DNA from: Caryophanales bacterium UBA3210
GTDB taxonomy: Bacteria; Bacillota_I; Bacilli_A; RFN20; CAG-449
Direction: 5' to 3'
Assembly: GCA_002363635.1 (NCBI GenBank)
Contig: DEWM01000019.1
Coordinates: 1-19,156 of the forward strand
DNA length: 19,156 nucleotides
The notes under the pieces are model-generated. The model saw only the letters and a program-made list of their open reading frames with translations, was not told where the DNA came from and searched no databases. Positions 7,592 through 15,451 of this stretch are shown here, one piece after another (the first letter of the stretch is position 1; each line of letters opens with the position of its first letter). The translations under genes were made by a program, and so were the position numbers.

Positions 7592-8593
7592 ATGAAACAG
7601 TTAGTAATTGAACATTTAACTAAATCTTTTAAAACCAAAAAAGATGTGAAATTAGTTTTAAATGATATTTCTTTAACAGTGGAAAAAGGTGATATTTACG
7701 GTATTCTTGGCTTATCAGGTGCAGGTAAATCTACTTTAGTTCGTTGTATTAATGGACTTGAAGATTACGATGAAGGAAAGATTTTTTACGAAGACCAAGT
7801 TTTATCAGAATTTAGAAATGGTAAAGCGCTTAAAAAGATTACTACATCTCAACGTAAAGATATCGCGATGATTTTCCAATCTTTTAATTTATTACAACAA
7901 AAAACAGTTCTTCAAAATGTTGAACTTGCAGGGCAAATCCATCGAATGCCTGACTACCAGGCAGAATCATTAAAATATTTAGAATTAGTCGGCTTATCTG
8001 ATAAAGCATTTTCTTATCCAAGCGAATTATCAGGCGGACAACAGCAGCGAGTTGCGATTGCTCGAGCATTAATGACTAAACCAAAGATTTTATTATGTGA
8101 TGAAGCAACTTCTGCTTTAGATCCAGAAACAACTCTTCAAATCTTAGATTTACTTAAAGACTTAAATAAGAAATTAGGCTTAACTATTCTAATTATTGCC
8201 CATCAAATGTCTACTATTGAAAGAATTTGTAATAAGGCTGCAATTATTGATAAATCTGGAATTGTTGAAAATGGATATTTAAAGGACGTTTTCTTAAATC
8301 CTCAGACCGATATTGCTAAATCATTAATTTACTCTAATAGAGTAACTACTAAGTTATCAGACCATAGCTTAATTAGAATTAAGTTTAATGGAAATGCAGA
8401 TACTCCTTTAATAGCAAACATCATTCAAGAATGTAATATCTTAGTTTCTATTGTTTATGCAGATACTCGAGTTGAAGATGATAAGGTCAGTGGTCAAATC
8501 ATTATTAAACTCCCATATTACGAAGAAGATGTTCAAAAATTAAAAACATATTTAACCTTTAAAGGTTTTGATTATGAGGAGGTGAATAACTAA
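7592..8593 (+). CDS. metN: Methionine ABC importer, ATP-binding protein MetN
   Basis: The ATPase subunit (333 residues) powers uptake of methionine (D or L, or derivatives). It shows Walker A GLSGAGKST (40-48), Q-loop region IFQSFN (94-99), signature LSGGQQQRVAIARAL (146-160), Walker B with DEATSALD (170-177) and the H-loop H204. The last 75 residues (about 258-333) match the NIL domain, which binds methionine and inhibits transport when the amino acid is plentiful. The ATG at 7592 is five bases after AAGGAG (7581-7586). A longer frame starting at 7547 would begin inside the T-box terminator and is rejected. It overlaps metI by one base (TAATG). Expression depends on the T-box upstream. Confidence 0.95.
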   Translation: MKQLVIEHLTKSFKTKKDVKLVLNDISLTVEKGDIYGILGLSGAGKSTLVRCINGLEDYDEGKIFYEDQVLSEFRNGKALKKITTSQRKDIAMIFQSFNLLQQKTVLQNVELAGQIHRMPDYQAESLKYLELVGLSDKAFSYPSELSGGQQQRVAIARALMTKPKILLCDEATSALDPETTLQILDLLKDLNKKLGLTILIIAHQMSTIERICNKAAIIDKSGIVENGYLKDVFLNPQTDIAKSLIYSNRVTTKLSDHSLIRIKFNGNADTPLIANIIQECNILVSIVYADTRVEDDKVSGQIIIKLPYYEEDVQKLKTYLTFKGFDYEEVNN

Positions 8594-9285
8594 TGAATTT
8601 CAGTTGGTCAGATTTTGGTTTATCAATTGGGTATACATTAGGTATGGTAGTTATTTCTACCTTATTTGCTTACTTAATTGGTTTACCTTTAGGTATCTTA
8701 CTAAACGTTACTAGTAAGAATGGTTTAAAACCAAATAAAGTCGTTAACACTATATTCGGGGTTATTGTTAACTTGTTACGTTCAATTCCGTGCATTATCC
8801 TAGTTGTCATCTGTATGCCTTGGACTAGAGCATGGTTTGGAACAGGAATTGGAGAATGGTACACAATCTTAATTCCACTTGTAATGGCAACATTTGCTTT
8901 TGTTGCGAGAATGGTTGAAACCTCATTACAAGAAGTACCTGCAGGAGAAGTTGAAGCAATTAAATCATTAGGTGCTTCGTCTTTCCAAATTATTACTAGA
9001 GTATTACTTCCTGAAGCTAGATCTTCTTTGATTGCAGGCTTTGTCGTTACTTTAGTAAATGTCATTGGTTACACTTCATTTGCCTACAATATTGGTGCCG
9101 GAGGATTAATCTCTGACTTATATCGTTATTACACATATCATACTGGTGCTTTCAACGATGGAACATACTTACTAGACTGGGTCTTCTGGGTTATGGTTAT
9201 TGCCATTGTTGCACTTGTTCAAATCGTTCAAGAAGCAGGTATGTTTATTGCTCGAAAAATTGATAAGAGAAAGAAAGTCTCTTAA
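8593..9285 (+). CDS. metI: Methionine ABC importer, permease MetI
   Basis: A 230-residue integral membrane subunit, the usual size for MetI/MetP, with about five membrane segments (for example 14-37, 52-75, 89-109, 144-166 and 193-220). The EAA loop that contacts the ATPase is clear from E119 to A142 (core EAIKSLGASS). The start at 8593 overlaps the metN stop, with GAGGAGGTG just upstream inside the metN 3' end, so the two are translationally coupled. The protein would form a homodimer with two MetN. Confidence 0.94.
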   Translation: MNFSWSDFGLSIGYTLGMVVISTLFAYLIGLPLGILLNVTSKNGLKPNKVVNTIFGVIVNLLRSIPCIILVVICMPWTRAWFGTGIGEWYTILIPLVMATFAFVARMVETSLQEVPAGEVEAIKSLGASSFQIITRVLLPEARSSLIAGFVVTLVNVIGYTSFAYNIGAGGLISDLYRYYTYHTGAFNDGTYLLDWVFWVMVIAIVALVQIVQEAGMFIARKIDKRKKVS

Positions 9286-9317
9286 AGACAAAATATTATT
9301 AGAAAAGGAAGGAAATT

Positions 9318-10172
9318 ATGAAAAAAACATTAATTACTACTATTGCATTAGGCGCATTAATTGCCTCAACAACAGTTTCTTGTGGAATTTCAAAAAATAC
9401 AATTAAAGTTGCAGCATCTGAAACTCCACACGCTCAAGTATTAAGAAGTGAAGCAGTACAAAATGCACTTAGCAAAAAAGGTTATACATTAAAAGTTACA
9501 GTTCTTGATTGGACTCAACAAAATAGTGCTGTTGAAAATGGCGATTATGACGCTAATTATTTCCAACATAGACAATATTTACAAACATGGGAAGGAAATA
9601 CTACATATTCAAAATCATATGAATATAAGAAATTATTCCCAGTAGTAGCAGTTCACTCAGAACCATTAAGAATTTATAAAAACAAAGATAGAAATGTTGC
9701 CTTAGATAAAAATGCTACATTTGAAATTTGTAGTGATCCTTCTAATGCAGTTAGAGCGTTAGATTTATTAAAAAGTGAAAATTTAATTGATGGATATGAA
9801 TTAGATGTTAGTGGTAATATCGTTCTAGAAAACGGAAAACCAAAAGGTGCTCAAAACGTCACATTAATTGATGAAAGCTTACTTGCAGCAGGTTTATCTT
9901 CAGTTGATTATGGTGTTTTACCAGTTAACACAGCTTTAACAGGTAATATTGATATTGATGAAAACTTACCAGTTGAATCTTTAAAAGATAGAGAATATAG
10001 AGCAAATGTTCTAGCCGCTTCTGTTACTAGATATGCAGGTGACCAAGAATATAAAGCAAAGATTGATGCATTAGCAGATGTCTTAGTTTCTAGCGTTACT
10101 TCTGATGTCTTATTATCTTTATACAGTGGTAAAATCGTCGCAACACCTGTAGATTACAGAACTTCTAAGTAG
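9318..10172 (+). CDS. metQ: Methionine-binding lipoprotein MetQ
   Basis: The 284-residue substrate-binding subunit of the importer (NlpA/MetQ family). A lipoprotein signal peptide (MKKTLITTIALGALIAS) ends in TTVSC, so C22 should be lipidated and anchor the protein on the outer face of the membrane. The mature start VAASETPHAQVLRS and the segments DWTQQNSAVENGDYDANYFQH and FEICSDPSNAVRALDLL are hallmarks of the family. AAGGAAGG lies five bases before the ATG. The gene ends the T-box operon with TAG; no strong terminator follows, so some read-through into 10290 is possible. Confidence 0.94.
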   Translation: MKKTLITTIALGALIASTTVSCGISKNTIKVAASETPHAQVLRSEAVQNALSKKGYTLKVTVLDWTQQNSAVENGDYDANYFQHRQYLQTWEGNTTYSKSYEYKKLFPVVAVHSEPLRIYKNKDRNVALDKNATFEICSDPSNAVRALDLLKSENLIDGYELDVSGNIVLENGKPKGAQNVTLIDESLLAAGLSSVDYGVLPVNTALTGNIDIDENLPVESLKDREYRANVLAASVTRYAGDQEYKAKIDALADVLVSSVTSDVLLSLYSGKIVATPVDYRTSK

Positions 10173-10199
10173 TTTTGAGACAAAATTTAAACTAAATTA

Positions 10200-10208
10200 T
10201 GATATAAT
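10200..10208 (+). promoter_or_regulatory. Extended -10 promoter before the flippase-like operon
   Basis: TG-A-TATAAT, a perfect -10 hexamer (10203-10208) with the extended TG (10200-10201). No good -35 lies at 16-18 bases; TTGAGA at 10175 is too far. Transcription would start near 10215 and give a leader of about 75 bases containing the inverted repeat. A second perfect TATAAT at 10228-10233 lacks the TG. Confidence 0.55.
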
Positions 10209-10234
10209 CTCCTATAAGTTTACAAATTATAATA

Positions 10235-10255
10235 TTCGATATATTTAATATCGAA
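10235..10255. repeat. Perfect 8-base inverted repeat (operator or leader hairpin)
   Basis: TTCGATAT (10235-10242), spacer ATTTA, ATATCGAA (10248-10255). It lies between the promoter and the ribosome binding site of the flippase-like gene and directly abuts the second TATAAT box (ends 10233). This fits a repressor operator or a 5' UTR hairpin. No T run follows, so it is not a terminator. Confidence 0.55.
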
Positions 10256-10289
10256 GTTATGATAAAATAAATTTATTGGAGATTTTTTA

Positions 10290-11810
10290 ATGGTAGAAGA
10301 AGTAAAAAGTGTTCCTTCAAATAATGGAGATAACAAGAAAACTAAACCAAAAAAGAAAATGAATAAGCAAATGCGTTCTTATCTTATTTATTTTGCAATA
10401 TTAATTGTTGCAACTGCTTTTACTGTTTTCTTTGGCATTAAAGATGATCCTGCTGAAATTATTGGCTACATTAAAGGATGCAATTATCGTTTCTTATTAA
10501 TGGGAGTCGGAATTGTCTTTATTTGTTTTTGGATTGAAGGACTAATTTTAATGATTTTAGCGAAGATGTATAAACGTCAATACCATTGGTGGCAAGGTAC
10601 ATTAAATAACTGTATTGGTGAATTCTTCTCTGGTATTACTCCTTCTTCTTCTGGAGGACAATTTGTTCAAGCTTATACTTTCTCTAAACAAGGTGTTAAA
10701 GTTACTGCTGCAGCATCTATCTTATTCATGAGATTTATTGCCTTCCAAATTGTTTTAGTAGTTTTCTCATTCTTCTTATTTGTTTTCAAATATTCAGAAA
10801 TTTATAAATACGCGGCAAAATTACAGTTATGGGGAATGGAATTATCAGTTGCCCATTTATCAATTGTTGCCTTTGTAGTTAACGCATTAATTATTATTGG
10901 TTTATTCTTACTTGCTTTCTCAAGTAAATTACATAAATTTGTTTCAGTATACGGAATTGGTTTACTTGCAAAATTACATCTTGTAAAAAATAAAGATCAA
11001 AAGACTTTAGAATTAAATACAAAGCTAGAAACATTCCGTATGGAATTTACTAGATTAATTCAAAACTGGAAAGTTTTAATAATTGTTATAGTTTTATTTA
11101 TCATTAAAGATGTTTTAATTAATATTATTCCATATTTTGTTATTAGAGCATTAGGTGGTACATTCGTTAATAAAGATGTTTTCTCTAATATTACTGATAC
11201 TATGTCTATGACTTTATTTGCAACTTCTGTTGCCTCATATATTCCAATTCCTGGTGCATCTGGTGCCACTGAATACTGCTTTAAAATGGTTTCTTACAGT
11301 GTTCTTGAAGGAGATGGTAATATCCTTAACGCAGTTATCTTAGTATGGAGATTTATTACATATTATATCCCATTAATTGTAGGATTTATTGTTTTCTTAA
11401 GTTATCACGAATCTCCAAAGCAAGAATCTTTACATGGCAGCAGAAAGACAATGTTACAACTGCAAATTATCTTGGTAAACGAAGAGAAATCTTTAACTAT
11501 TGTCGATGCTGATGAACTTTCTGAAAAAGATAAAGAAAGATTTGAAGATTTAACACCTGAAAACATTGATTCACACTTTGAAAAAGTTAAAGAAGAATTA
11601 TTAACACAGCTTCAAACTAATGATAAAGCTGTCGATAAAGAACTATATCAAAAGAAGAAAGGTACTTTCGTTTCTTTAAGAGAAAGAAGAGAAAGACAAC
11701 TTGAAAAACGTCGTCAAAAACAAAAAGCAAAACGTGATGAAATGATTAGAAAAGCACGTGAGGCAGAAGAACAAGAAGACAACATAGTTTCTTCTAAGGA
11801 GGAAAAATAA
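10290..11810 (+). CDS. Flippase-like membrane protein (LPG synthase TM / UPF0104 family)
   Basis: A 506-residue polytopic protein. Membrane segments are visible at about 29-51, 68-92, 139-167, 188-210, 262-286, 305-322 and 345-371. Two family motifs stand out: ITPSSSGGQ (116-124) and PIPGASGATEYC (319-330), which mark the AglD/MprF-N-type transmembrane domain. No MprF synthase domain is present. Relatives are thought to move lipid-linked molecules across the membrane. A soluble tail of about 130 residues follows; its last 50 residues are very rich in Arg, Lys and Glu (e.g. RERRERQLEKRRQKQKAKRD) and probably form a charged helix. The ATG has GGAGA at 10278-10282. The stop overlaps the next gene as TAATG, with AAGGAGG just upstream, coupling it to the glucosyltransferase. 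Its substrate may be that enzyme's glycolipid (inference). Confidence 0.85.
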   Translation: MVEEVKSVPSNNGDNKKTKPKKKMNKQMRSYLIYFAILIVATAFTVFFGIKDDPAEIIGYIKGCNYRFLLMGVGIVFICFWIEGLILMILAKMYKRQYHWWQGTLNNCIGEFFSGITPSSSGGQFVQAYTFSKQGVKVTAAASILFMRFIAFQIVLVVFSFFLFVFKYSEIYKYAAKLQLWGMELSVAHLSIVAFVVNALIIIGLFLLAFSSKLHKFVSVYGIGLLAKLHLVKNKDQKTLELNTKLETFRMEFTRLIQNWKVLIIVIVLFIIKDVLINIIPYFVIRALGGTFVNKDVFSNITDTMSMTLFATSVASYIPIPGASGATEYCFKMVSYSVLEGDGNILNAVILVWRFITYYIPLIVGFIVFLSYHESPKQESLHGSRKTMLQLQIILVNEEKSLTIVDADELSEKDKERFEDLTPENIDSHFEKVKEELLTQLQTNDKAVDKELYQKKKGTFVSLRERRERQLEKRRQKQKAKRDEMIRKAREAEEQEDNIVSSKEEK

Positions 11811-12979
11811 TGAGAATTGCTTTATTTTCAGATGCCTTCCCACCTGATATTAATGGTGTTGCAACTGCGACAAATACTTTATTTGAAGCTTTTAAAGCCC
11901 ATGGTCACGAAATATATGTAGTTACTTCTTCTCATACTAAACAGATGACTTTTGAAAATAATATCTTAAGAATTCCTGGTATTGAACTTAAAAAATGGTA
12001 TTCATTAATTATGACTGGCCCTATCAATCCTAAGGCTACTAAGATTATTAAGAAATGGAAATTAGATATAATCCACGTTCAAACTGAAGCGGGTATGGGA
12101 TTATATGGACGTTACCTTGCTCGTAAATTTAAAATCCCTCTAATTTATACTTATCATACAATGTATGTTGATTATACTCATTACGTTACTAAAGGCTTCT
12201 TAGATCCTTGGGCAAAGAACATTATGAAGTGGTGGAGTAAAGAAATTACTACTTCTTGTACTGAACTAACAACTCCTTCGTATAAAACTCGTAACGCATT
12301 AAGAGAATATGGTAGTAGAAAATATATTAATGTCATTCCTAATGGTATTAATTTATCAATGTATGAAGATGAAAAAATCGACCATAAATTTATCGAAGAT
12401 TTTAAAAAGGAAAATCACTTAGAAAATAAATTTATTTTATTGAGTTTAGGTCGTATTGCGTCAGAAAAAGGTATCGATGTATTAATTAAAGGATACGCAG
12501 AATTTTTAAAAACAAATCCTATTAAAGACAGTGTTCTATTAATTGTAGGGGACGGGCCTTACAAAAAAGAACTTGAACATTTATCTTTAGATTTAGGTAT
12601 TGCAGATAAAGTTCTCTTTATTGGTAAAGTTCCTCATGAACAAGTACCTTATTTCTATGCAATGAGTGATATCTTCTTATCTGCATCAATTACTGAAACT
12701 CAAGGCTTAACTTATATTGAAGCTATAGCATCAAAAACTTTAGTTTTATGTAGATTTGATGAGAACTTAGAAGAAGTTATTAAAGAAGGCGTTACAGGTT
12801 TTTATTTTGCAGATGAAGAATCGTTTACTAATAAATTAAAATATATTATTGAATTGCCGGATAGTCAAAAACAAAAAATCATTGAAACGGCGCATGAAGC
12901 AAATAAGCGTTATTCAATGGAACAATTTTATGAAAGAATGTTAGAGGTTTATAATCGTGGAAGAAGAAACATGTGGTAA
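11810..12979 (+). CDS. 1,2-diacylglycerol 3-glucosyltransferase-like (LafA type, GT4)
   Basis: The 389-residue GT-B enzyme has an N-terminus (RIALFSDAFPPDINGVATA) typical of Bacillota and Mollicutes enzymes that transfer glucose from UDP-glucose to diacylglycerol. The product is monoglucosyl-diacylglycerol, a membrane glycolipid and lipoteichoic acid anchor. Other signatures are YTYHTMYVDYTHY (113-125), VIPNGI (175-180), LGRIASEKG (213-221) and the retaining E-x7-E, E296 to E304. There is no transmembrane segment; such enzymes sit on the inner membrane face through basic patches, and W/K-rich stretches near 133-146 could serve. The start overlaps the flippase-like stop, and the recX start lies inside its last 23 bases. 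Substrate assignment rests on family resemblance. Confidence 0.85.
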   Translation: MRIALFSDAFPPDINGVATATNTLFEAFKAHGHEIYVVTSSHTKQMTFENNILRIPGIELKKWYSLIMTGPINPKATKIIKKWKLDIIHVQTEAGMGLYGRYLARKFKIPLIYTYHTMYVDYTHYVTKGFLDPWAKNIMKWWSKEITTSCTELTTPSYKTRNALREYGSRKYINVIPNGINLSMYEDEKIDHKFIEDFKKENHLENKFILLSLGRIASEKGIDVLIKGYAEFLKTNPIKDSVLLIVGDGPYKKELEHLSLDLGIADKVLFIGKVPHEQVPYFYAMSDIFLSASITETQGLTYIEAIASKTLVLCRFDENLEEVIKEGVTGFYFADEESFTNKLKYIIELPDSQKQKIIETAHEANKRYSMEQFYERMLEVYNRGRRNMW

Positions 12980-13748
12980 AACTATTAAAAAAATTAAGTA
13001 CGTTAAGAAAAATGCAGTAATTACTTTTACTGATGAAGAAGAACTTACTTTATCTATTAATACCTTTGCACATTTCTACTTATACGAAAATAAGACTTTG
13101 ACTAGAACAGAATTAGAAGATATAGCACGAATTGAGAACTTAGATAAATCTAAATCTTACTGCGTGAATATTCTTTCTAAAAAAGTCTATACAGAAAAAG
13201 AAATTAGACAAAAACTTTCCGCTCGTAATGTAAATTATATAGATGTAAATGAAATTATTAATTATCTTATAGATAACCATTTTCTTAATGATAGTAGATA
13301 TGCTAATATCTACGCTGAAGAATATCTTCGCAAAGGATATGGGGAGAATAAGATAAAAAACAGTTTAGAGGATAGAGGAATAAATGAAGATATCATTTCA
13401 ACTTTATCTTTTGATAAAAAGATAGAAGAAGAGCAAGCTTTAAAATTAGCTACTTCTGCTATAAAAAAATATGTTAAGAATAAATCTAAAAAAGAAACTC
13501 TTAACAATATTGAAAAAACATTATTATCTAGGGGATATCCTGCAAATATTGTTTATAAAACTATAAATATTATTGAAAGCGATATGCCTCATGATGAAGA
13601 AACAATCCTTAAAGCTCAAATTGAGAAGTATATTAAGGCACGTCACCTTGATTTAGGTGAAAAAGGTAATCTTGATAAGGTTATAAGACATTTCCTTTCT
13701 AAAGGCTTTAAATACGAGGATATTAAAAAGAATATAAAGGAGGATTAA
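12957..13748 (+). CDS. recX: Regulatory protein RecX
   Basis: The 263-residue product consists of the three-helix repeats typical of RecX, clearest at YCVNILSKKVYTEKEIRQKL (67-86) and YLIDNHFLNDSRYANIYAEE (106-125). RecX caps RecA filaments and restrains recombination and SOS induction; recA itself is not in the window. The first 60 residues form a beta-rich leader as in other Bacillota RecX proteins. The start is a GTG at 12957, with AGAGG at 12943-12947, inside the end of the glycosyltransferase gene; no in-frame ATG lies near the expected N-terminus. The stop overlaps the yhaM start (TAATG). Placement between a lipid enzyme and an RNase suggests packing more than shared function. Confidence 0.9.
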   Translation: MEEETCGKTIKKIKYVKKNAVITFTDEEELTLSINTFAHFYLYENKTLTRTELEDIARIENLDKSKSYCVNILSKKVYTEKEIRQKLSARNVNYIDVNEIINYLIDNHFLNDSRYANIYAEEYLRKGYGENKIKNSLEDRGINEDIISTLSFDKKIEEEQALKLATSAIKKYVKNKSKKETLNNIEKTLLSRGYPANIVYKTINIIESDMPHDEETILKAQIEKYIKARHLDLGEKGNLDKVIRHFLSKGFKYEDIKKNIKED

Positions 13749-14683
13749 TGGAAAAGTTAATTAAAGAATTTAAAGAAGGCGATAGAATCCAACTTGATTT
13801 ACTCGTCAACAATGTTACTAAAGGCGTTTCTAATGCTGGTGCACCATATTTATCTATTACATTACAAGATAATACTGGTACTATCGAAGGTAAGAAATGG
13901 GATGCAAGTGATTTAGATACTATTATTGCAGAAGCCGGTAAAGTCGTTAAAATCTATGCAGATGTTATTTCTTATAGAGATAATTTGCAATTAAAAATCT
14001 TTCAAATTGATGAAGTAGATCAAAGCCAAATTGATATTTTCAAATTTGCCCTTCCTTCACCTGTACCACAGGCAGATTTAATTAAAAAATTAAATTCATA
14101 TTTAGCATCTTTACAAGATGAAGATATTAAAAAGATCGTTAATACTATTATTAATAAATATTACGATCGTTTTATTACTTATCCTGCCGCGAGTAAAAAC
14201 CATCACGCATTTGCTTCTGGATTACTTTATCACACATTATGTATGGCAGATGTTGCATCTTTCATTGGTAGATATTACGAAGATGTTAATAACGATTTAT
14301 TAATTGCAGGATGTCTTTTACATGATGTTGGTAAAGTTATTGAATTATCAGGCCCAATTGCTACTAAATATACTTTAGAAGGTAAATTACTTGGTCATAT
14401 TACAATTGGAGTAAATGAAATTAGAGAAACGTGTCACAAACTTGGCATTACTTCAGAAAAAGGTTTATTACTTGAACACATGGTTTTATCTCATCATGGA
14501 GAAAAGGACTTTGGTTCACCTGTACCACCATTAATTAAAGAAGCAGTTATCTTACATACAGTAGATGATTTAGATTCTAAGATGAACATTGTTAATGCAG
14601 CACTTGCAAATGTTGAAGAAGGAGAATTTACTCAGCGTCTTCTTCCATTTGAAGGTAGAGCATTCTATAAGCCTAAAAAATAA
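13748..14683 (+). CDS. yhaM: 3'-5' exoribonuclease YhaM
   Basis: A 311-residue protein, the usual YhaM size. Residues 1-95 form an OB-fold nucleic-acid-binding domain (for example LSITLQDNTGTIEGKKW). The HD domain runs from about 145 to 290, with metal ligands visible as H162 (LLYHTLC), H192-D193 (LLHDVGK), H217, H249-H250 (SHHGE) and D273 (HTVDDLDSKMN). YhaM trims single-stranded 3' ends of RNA and is active on DNA in some species; it is dispensable in Bacillus subtilis. AAGGAGG sits four bases before the ATG, inside the end of recX. It is the last gene before a terminator. Confidence 0.94.
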   Translation: MEKLIKEFKEGDRIQLDLLVNNVTKGVSNAGAPYLSITLQDNTGTIEGKKWDASDLDTIIAEAGKVVKIYADVISYRDNLQLKIFQIDEVDQSQIDIFKFALPSPVPQADLIKKLNSYLASLQDEDIKKIVNTIINKYYDRFITYPAASKNHHAFASGLLYHTLCMADVASFIGRYYEDVNNDLLIAGCLLHDVGKVIELSGPIATKYTLEGKLLGHITIGVNEIRETCHKLGITSEKGLLLEHMVLSHHGEKDFGSPVPPLIKEAVILHTVDDLDSKMNIVNAALANVEEGEFTQRLLPFEGRAFYKPKK

Positions 14684-14691
14684 AAGTTTTG

Positions 14692-14716
14692 AAGCCTTAC
14701 TATAAAGGCTTTTTTT
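14692..14716 (+). terminator. Terminator after yhaM
   Basis: AAGCCTT (14692-14698) pairs with AAGGCTT (14705-14711) around ACTATA, followed by T. It lies nine bases after the yhaM stop and ends the flippase-GT-recX-yhaM transcript. Confidence 0.88.
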
Positions 14717-14948
14717 GTTCTTATTTAAAAGAGAAAAGTATTTATCTAAAATAAGAGGTTTTTATTATAAAAATGATATCATCAAAGCAATTACGGGGAT
14801 AAGACGTTGTGGTAAATCATCACTAATGGAAATGATTGCTGATGAATTGGTTGAAAAAGGTGTAGGCAAAAACAATATTATCTATATAAATCTTAACAAA
14901 CGAGGATATAAAAATATTAAAAGCGAGGAAAAGCCTCGCTTTTTTTAA
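14715..14948 (+). pseudogene. AAA_14-type ATPase, N-terminal fragment
   Basis: About 70 residues match the start of the widespread AAA_14/DUF4143 ATPases: LFKREKYLSKIRGFYYKNDI, then the Walker A GIRRCGKSS and a strand NIIYINLNKRGYKNIKS. Full proteins are about 400 residues and continue with Walker B, sensor and DUF4143 domains, all absent here. The frame opens with a TTG inside the T run of the yhaM terminator and has no ribosome binding site. At the other end it runs straight into the next terminator, whose bases encode the final EEKPRFF. Both ends were lost, so the fragment is most likely dead. Parental proteins are often mobile or accessory genes of unclear role. Confidence 0.75.
14919..14946. 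terminator. Bidirectional terminator between the ATPase relic and hit
   Basis: AGCGAGG (14922-14928) pairs with CCTCGCT (14934-14940) with an AAAAG loop, flanked by A residues on the left and six T (14941-14946) on the right. It can stop + strand transcripts and also serves hit, whose stop codon is only eight bases away on the - strand. Confidence 0.88.
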
Positions 14949-14953
14949 CATTT

Positions 14954-15367
14954 TTAGAGCTTTTTTGATATTTCTTCTGCAACTGCTGGTAAATTAATTT
15001 TTTCAATCTTGTTTGACATAAATTCAATCTTTAATTTGTCAGCTTCTCCGTATCTAGGGATAACGTGTACATGGAAATGCATGACAGTTTGACCTGCGAC
15101 AGAATTAGTATTATTTAAAATGTTAATACCTTCCGCTCCAAGAGATGCAACTTGAGCTTGTGCTATTTTTTGAGCGGCACCAAATACTTTTGAAACGATA
15201 TCTTTAGGAACAAATAAGAAATTATCATAATGATTCTTTGGAATAACTAATGTGTGTCCTTTTGTTGTCTGTGATAAGTCAAGGAACGCTAAGACATCAT
15301 CATCTTCATATACTTTGTAGCAAGGAATTTCGCCTCTAGCAATTTTACAAAAAATACAATCGTCCAT
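14954..15367 (-). CDS. hit: HIT-family hydrolase (HinT-like)
   Basis: A 137-residue histidine-triad protein. The active site HFHVHVIPR (97-105) gives the H-x-H-x-H-x-x motif; the central histidine region attacks nucleoside phosphoramidates or related purine nucleotides. A CIFCKI pair (C4, C7) is typical of the zinc-binding members. The segment LDLSQTTKGHTLVIPKNH (30-46 region) matches the family core. The ATG lies seven bases after an AAGG site (15375-15379). It follows the two lipoprotein genes on the same strand but has its own promoter, and it converges with the + strand yhaM unit. In Bacillus subtilis, hit lies near prsA and yhaM, matching this neighbourhood. Confidence 0.93.
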   Translation of the reverse strand: MDDCIFCKIARGEIPCYKVYEDDDVLAFLDLSQTTKGHTLVIPKNHYDNFLFVPKDIVSKVFGAAQKIAQAQVASLGAEGINILNNTNSVAGQTVMHFHVHVIPRYGEADKLKIEFMSNKIEKINLPAVAEEISKKL

Positions 15368-15396
15368 ATAAATACCTTCTTTCTTTTATACCTATA

Positions 15397-15405
15397 ATTT
15401 TATCA
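15397..15405 (-). promoter_or_regulatory. Extended -10 promoter for hit
   Basis: On the - strand this reads TG-A-TAAAAT (hexamer 15397-15402, TG at 15404-15405), five of six consensus bases plus the extended element. A -35 is not clear because that region lies in the upstream terminator. It is about 30 bases before the hit start codon. Confidence 0.5.
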
Positions 15406-15415
15406 CGAATTAGAT

Positions 15416-15445
15416 AAAAGAAAAGGAGACTTTTAAAGTCTCCTT
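15416..15445 (-). terminator. Terminator of the lipoprotein operon
   Basis: A near-palindrome AAGGAGACTTT/AAAGTCTCCTT (15423-15445) followed on the - strand by TTTTCTTTT (15416-15424). It lies six bases after the second lipoprotein stop codon, so hit is transcribed separately or by read-through. Confidence 0.82.
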
Positions 15446-15451
15446 AATAAA

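Noticed and set aside
8670..9065. 131-codon open frame on the - strand inside metI
   Set aside because: It is the antisense shadow of a clear MetI permease, with no family match or binding site.
10173..10199. Terminator after metQ (TTTTG-AGA-CAAAA)
   Set aside because: The five-base AT-rich stem is too weak and has only a three-T tail, so it was not listed as a terminator.
14118..14303. Hydrophobic open frame within yhaM
   Set aside because: It is an out-of-frame reading of the well-supported HD-domain region.
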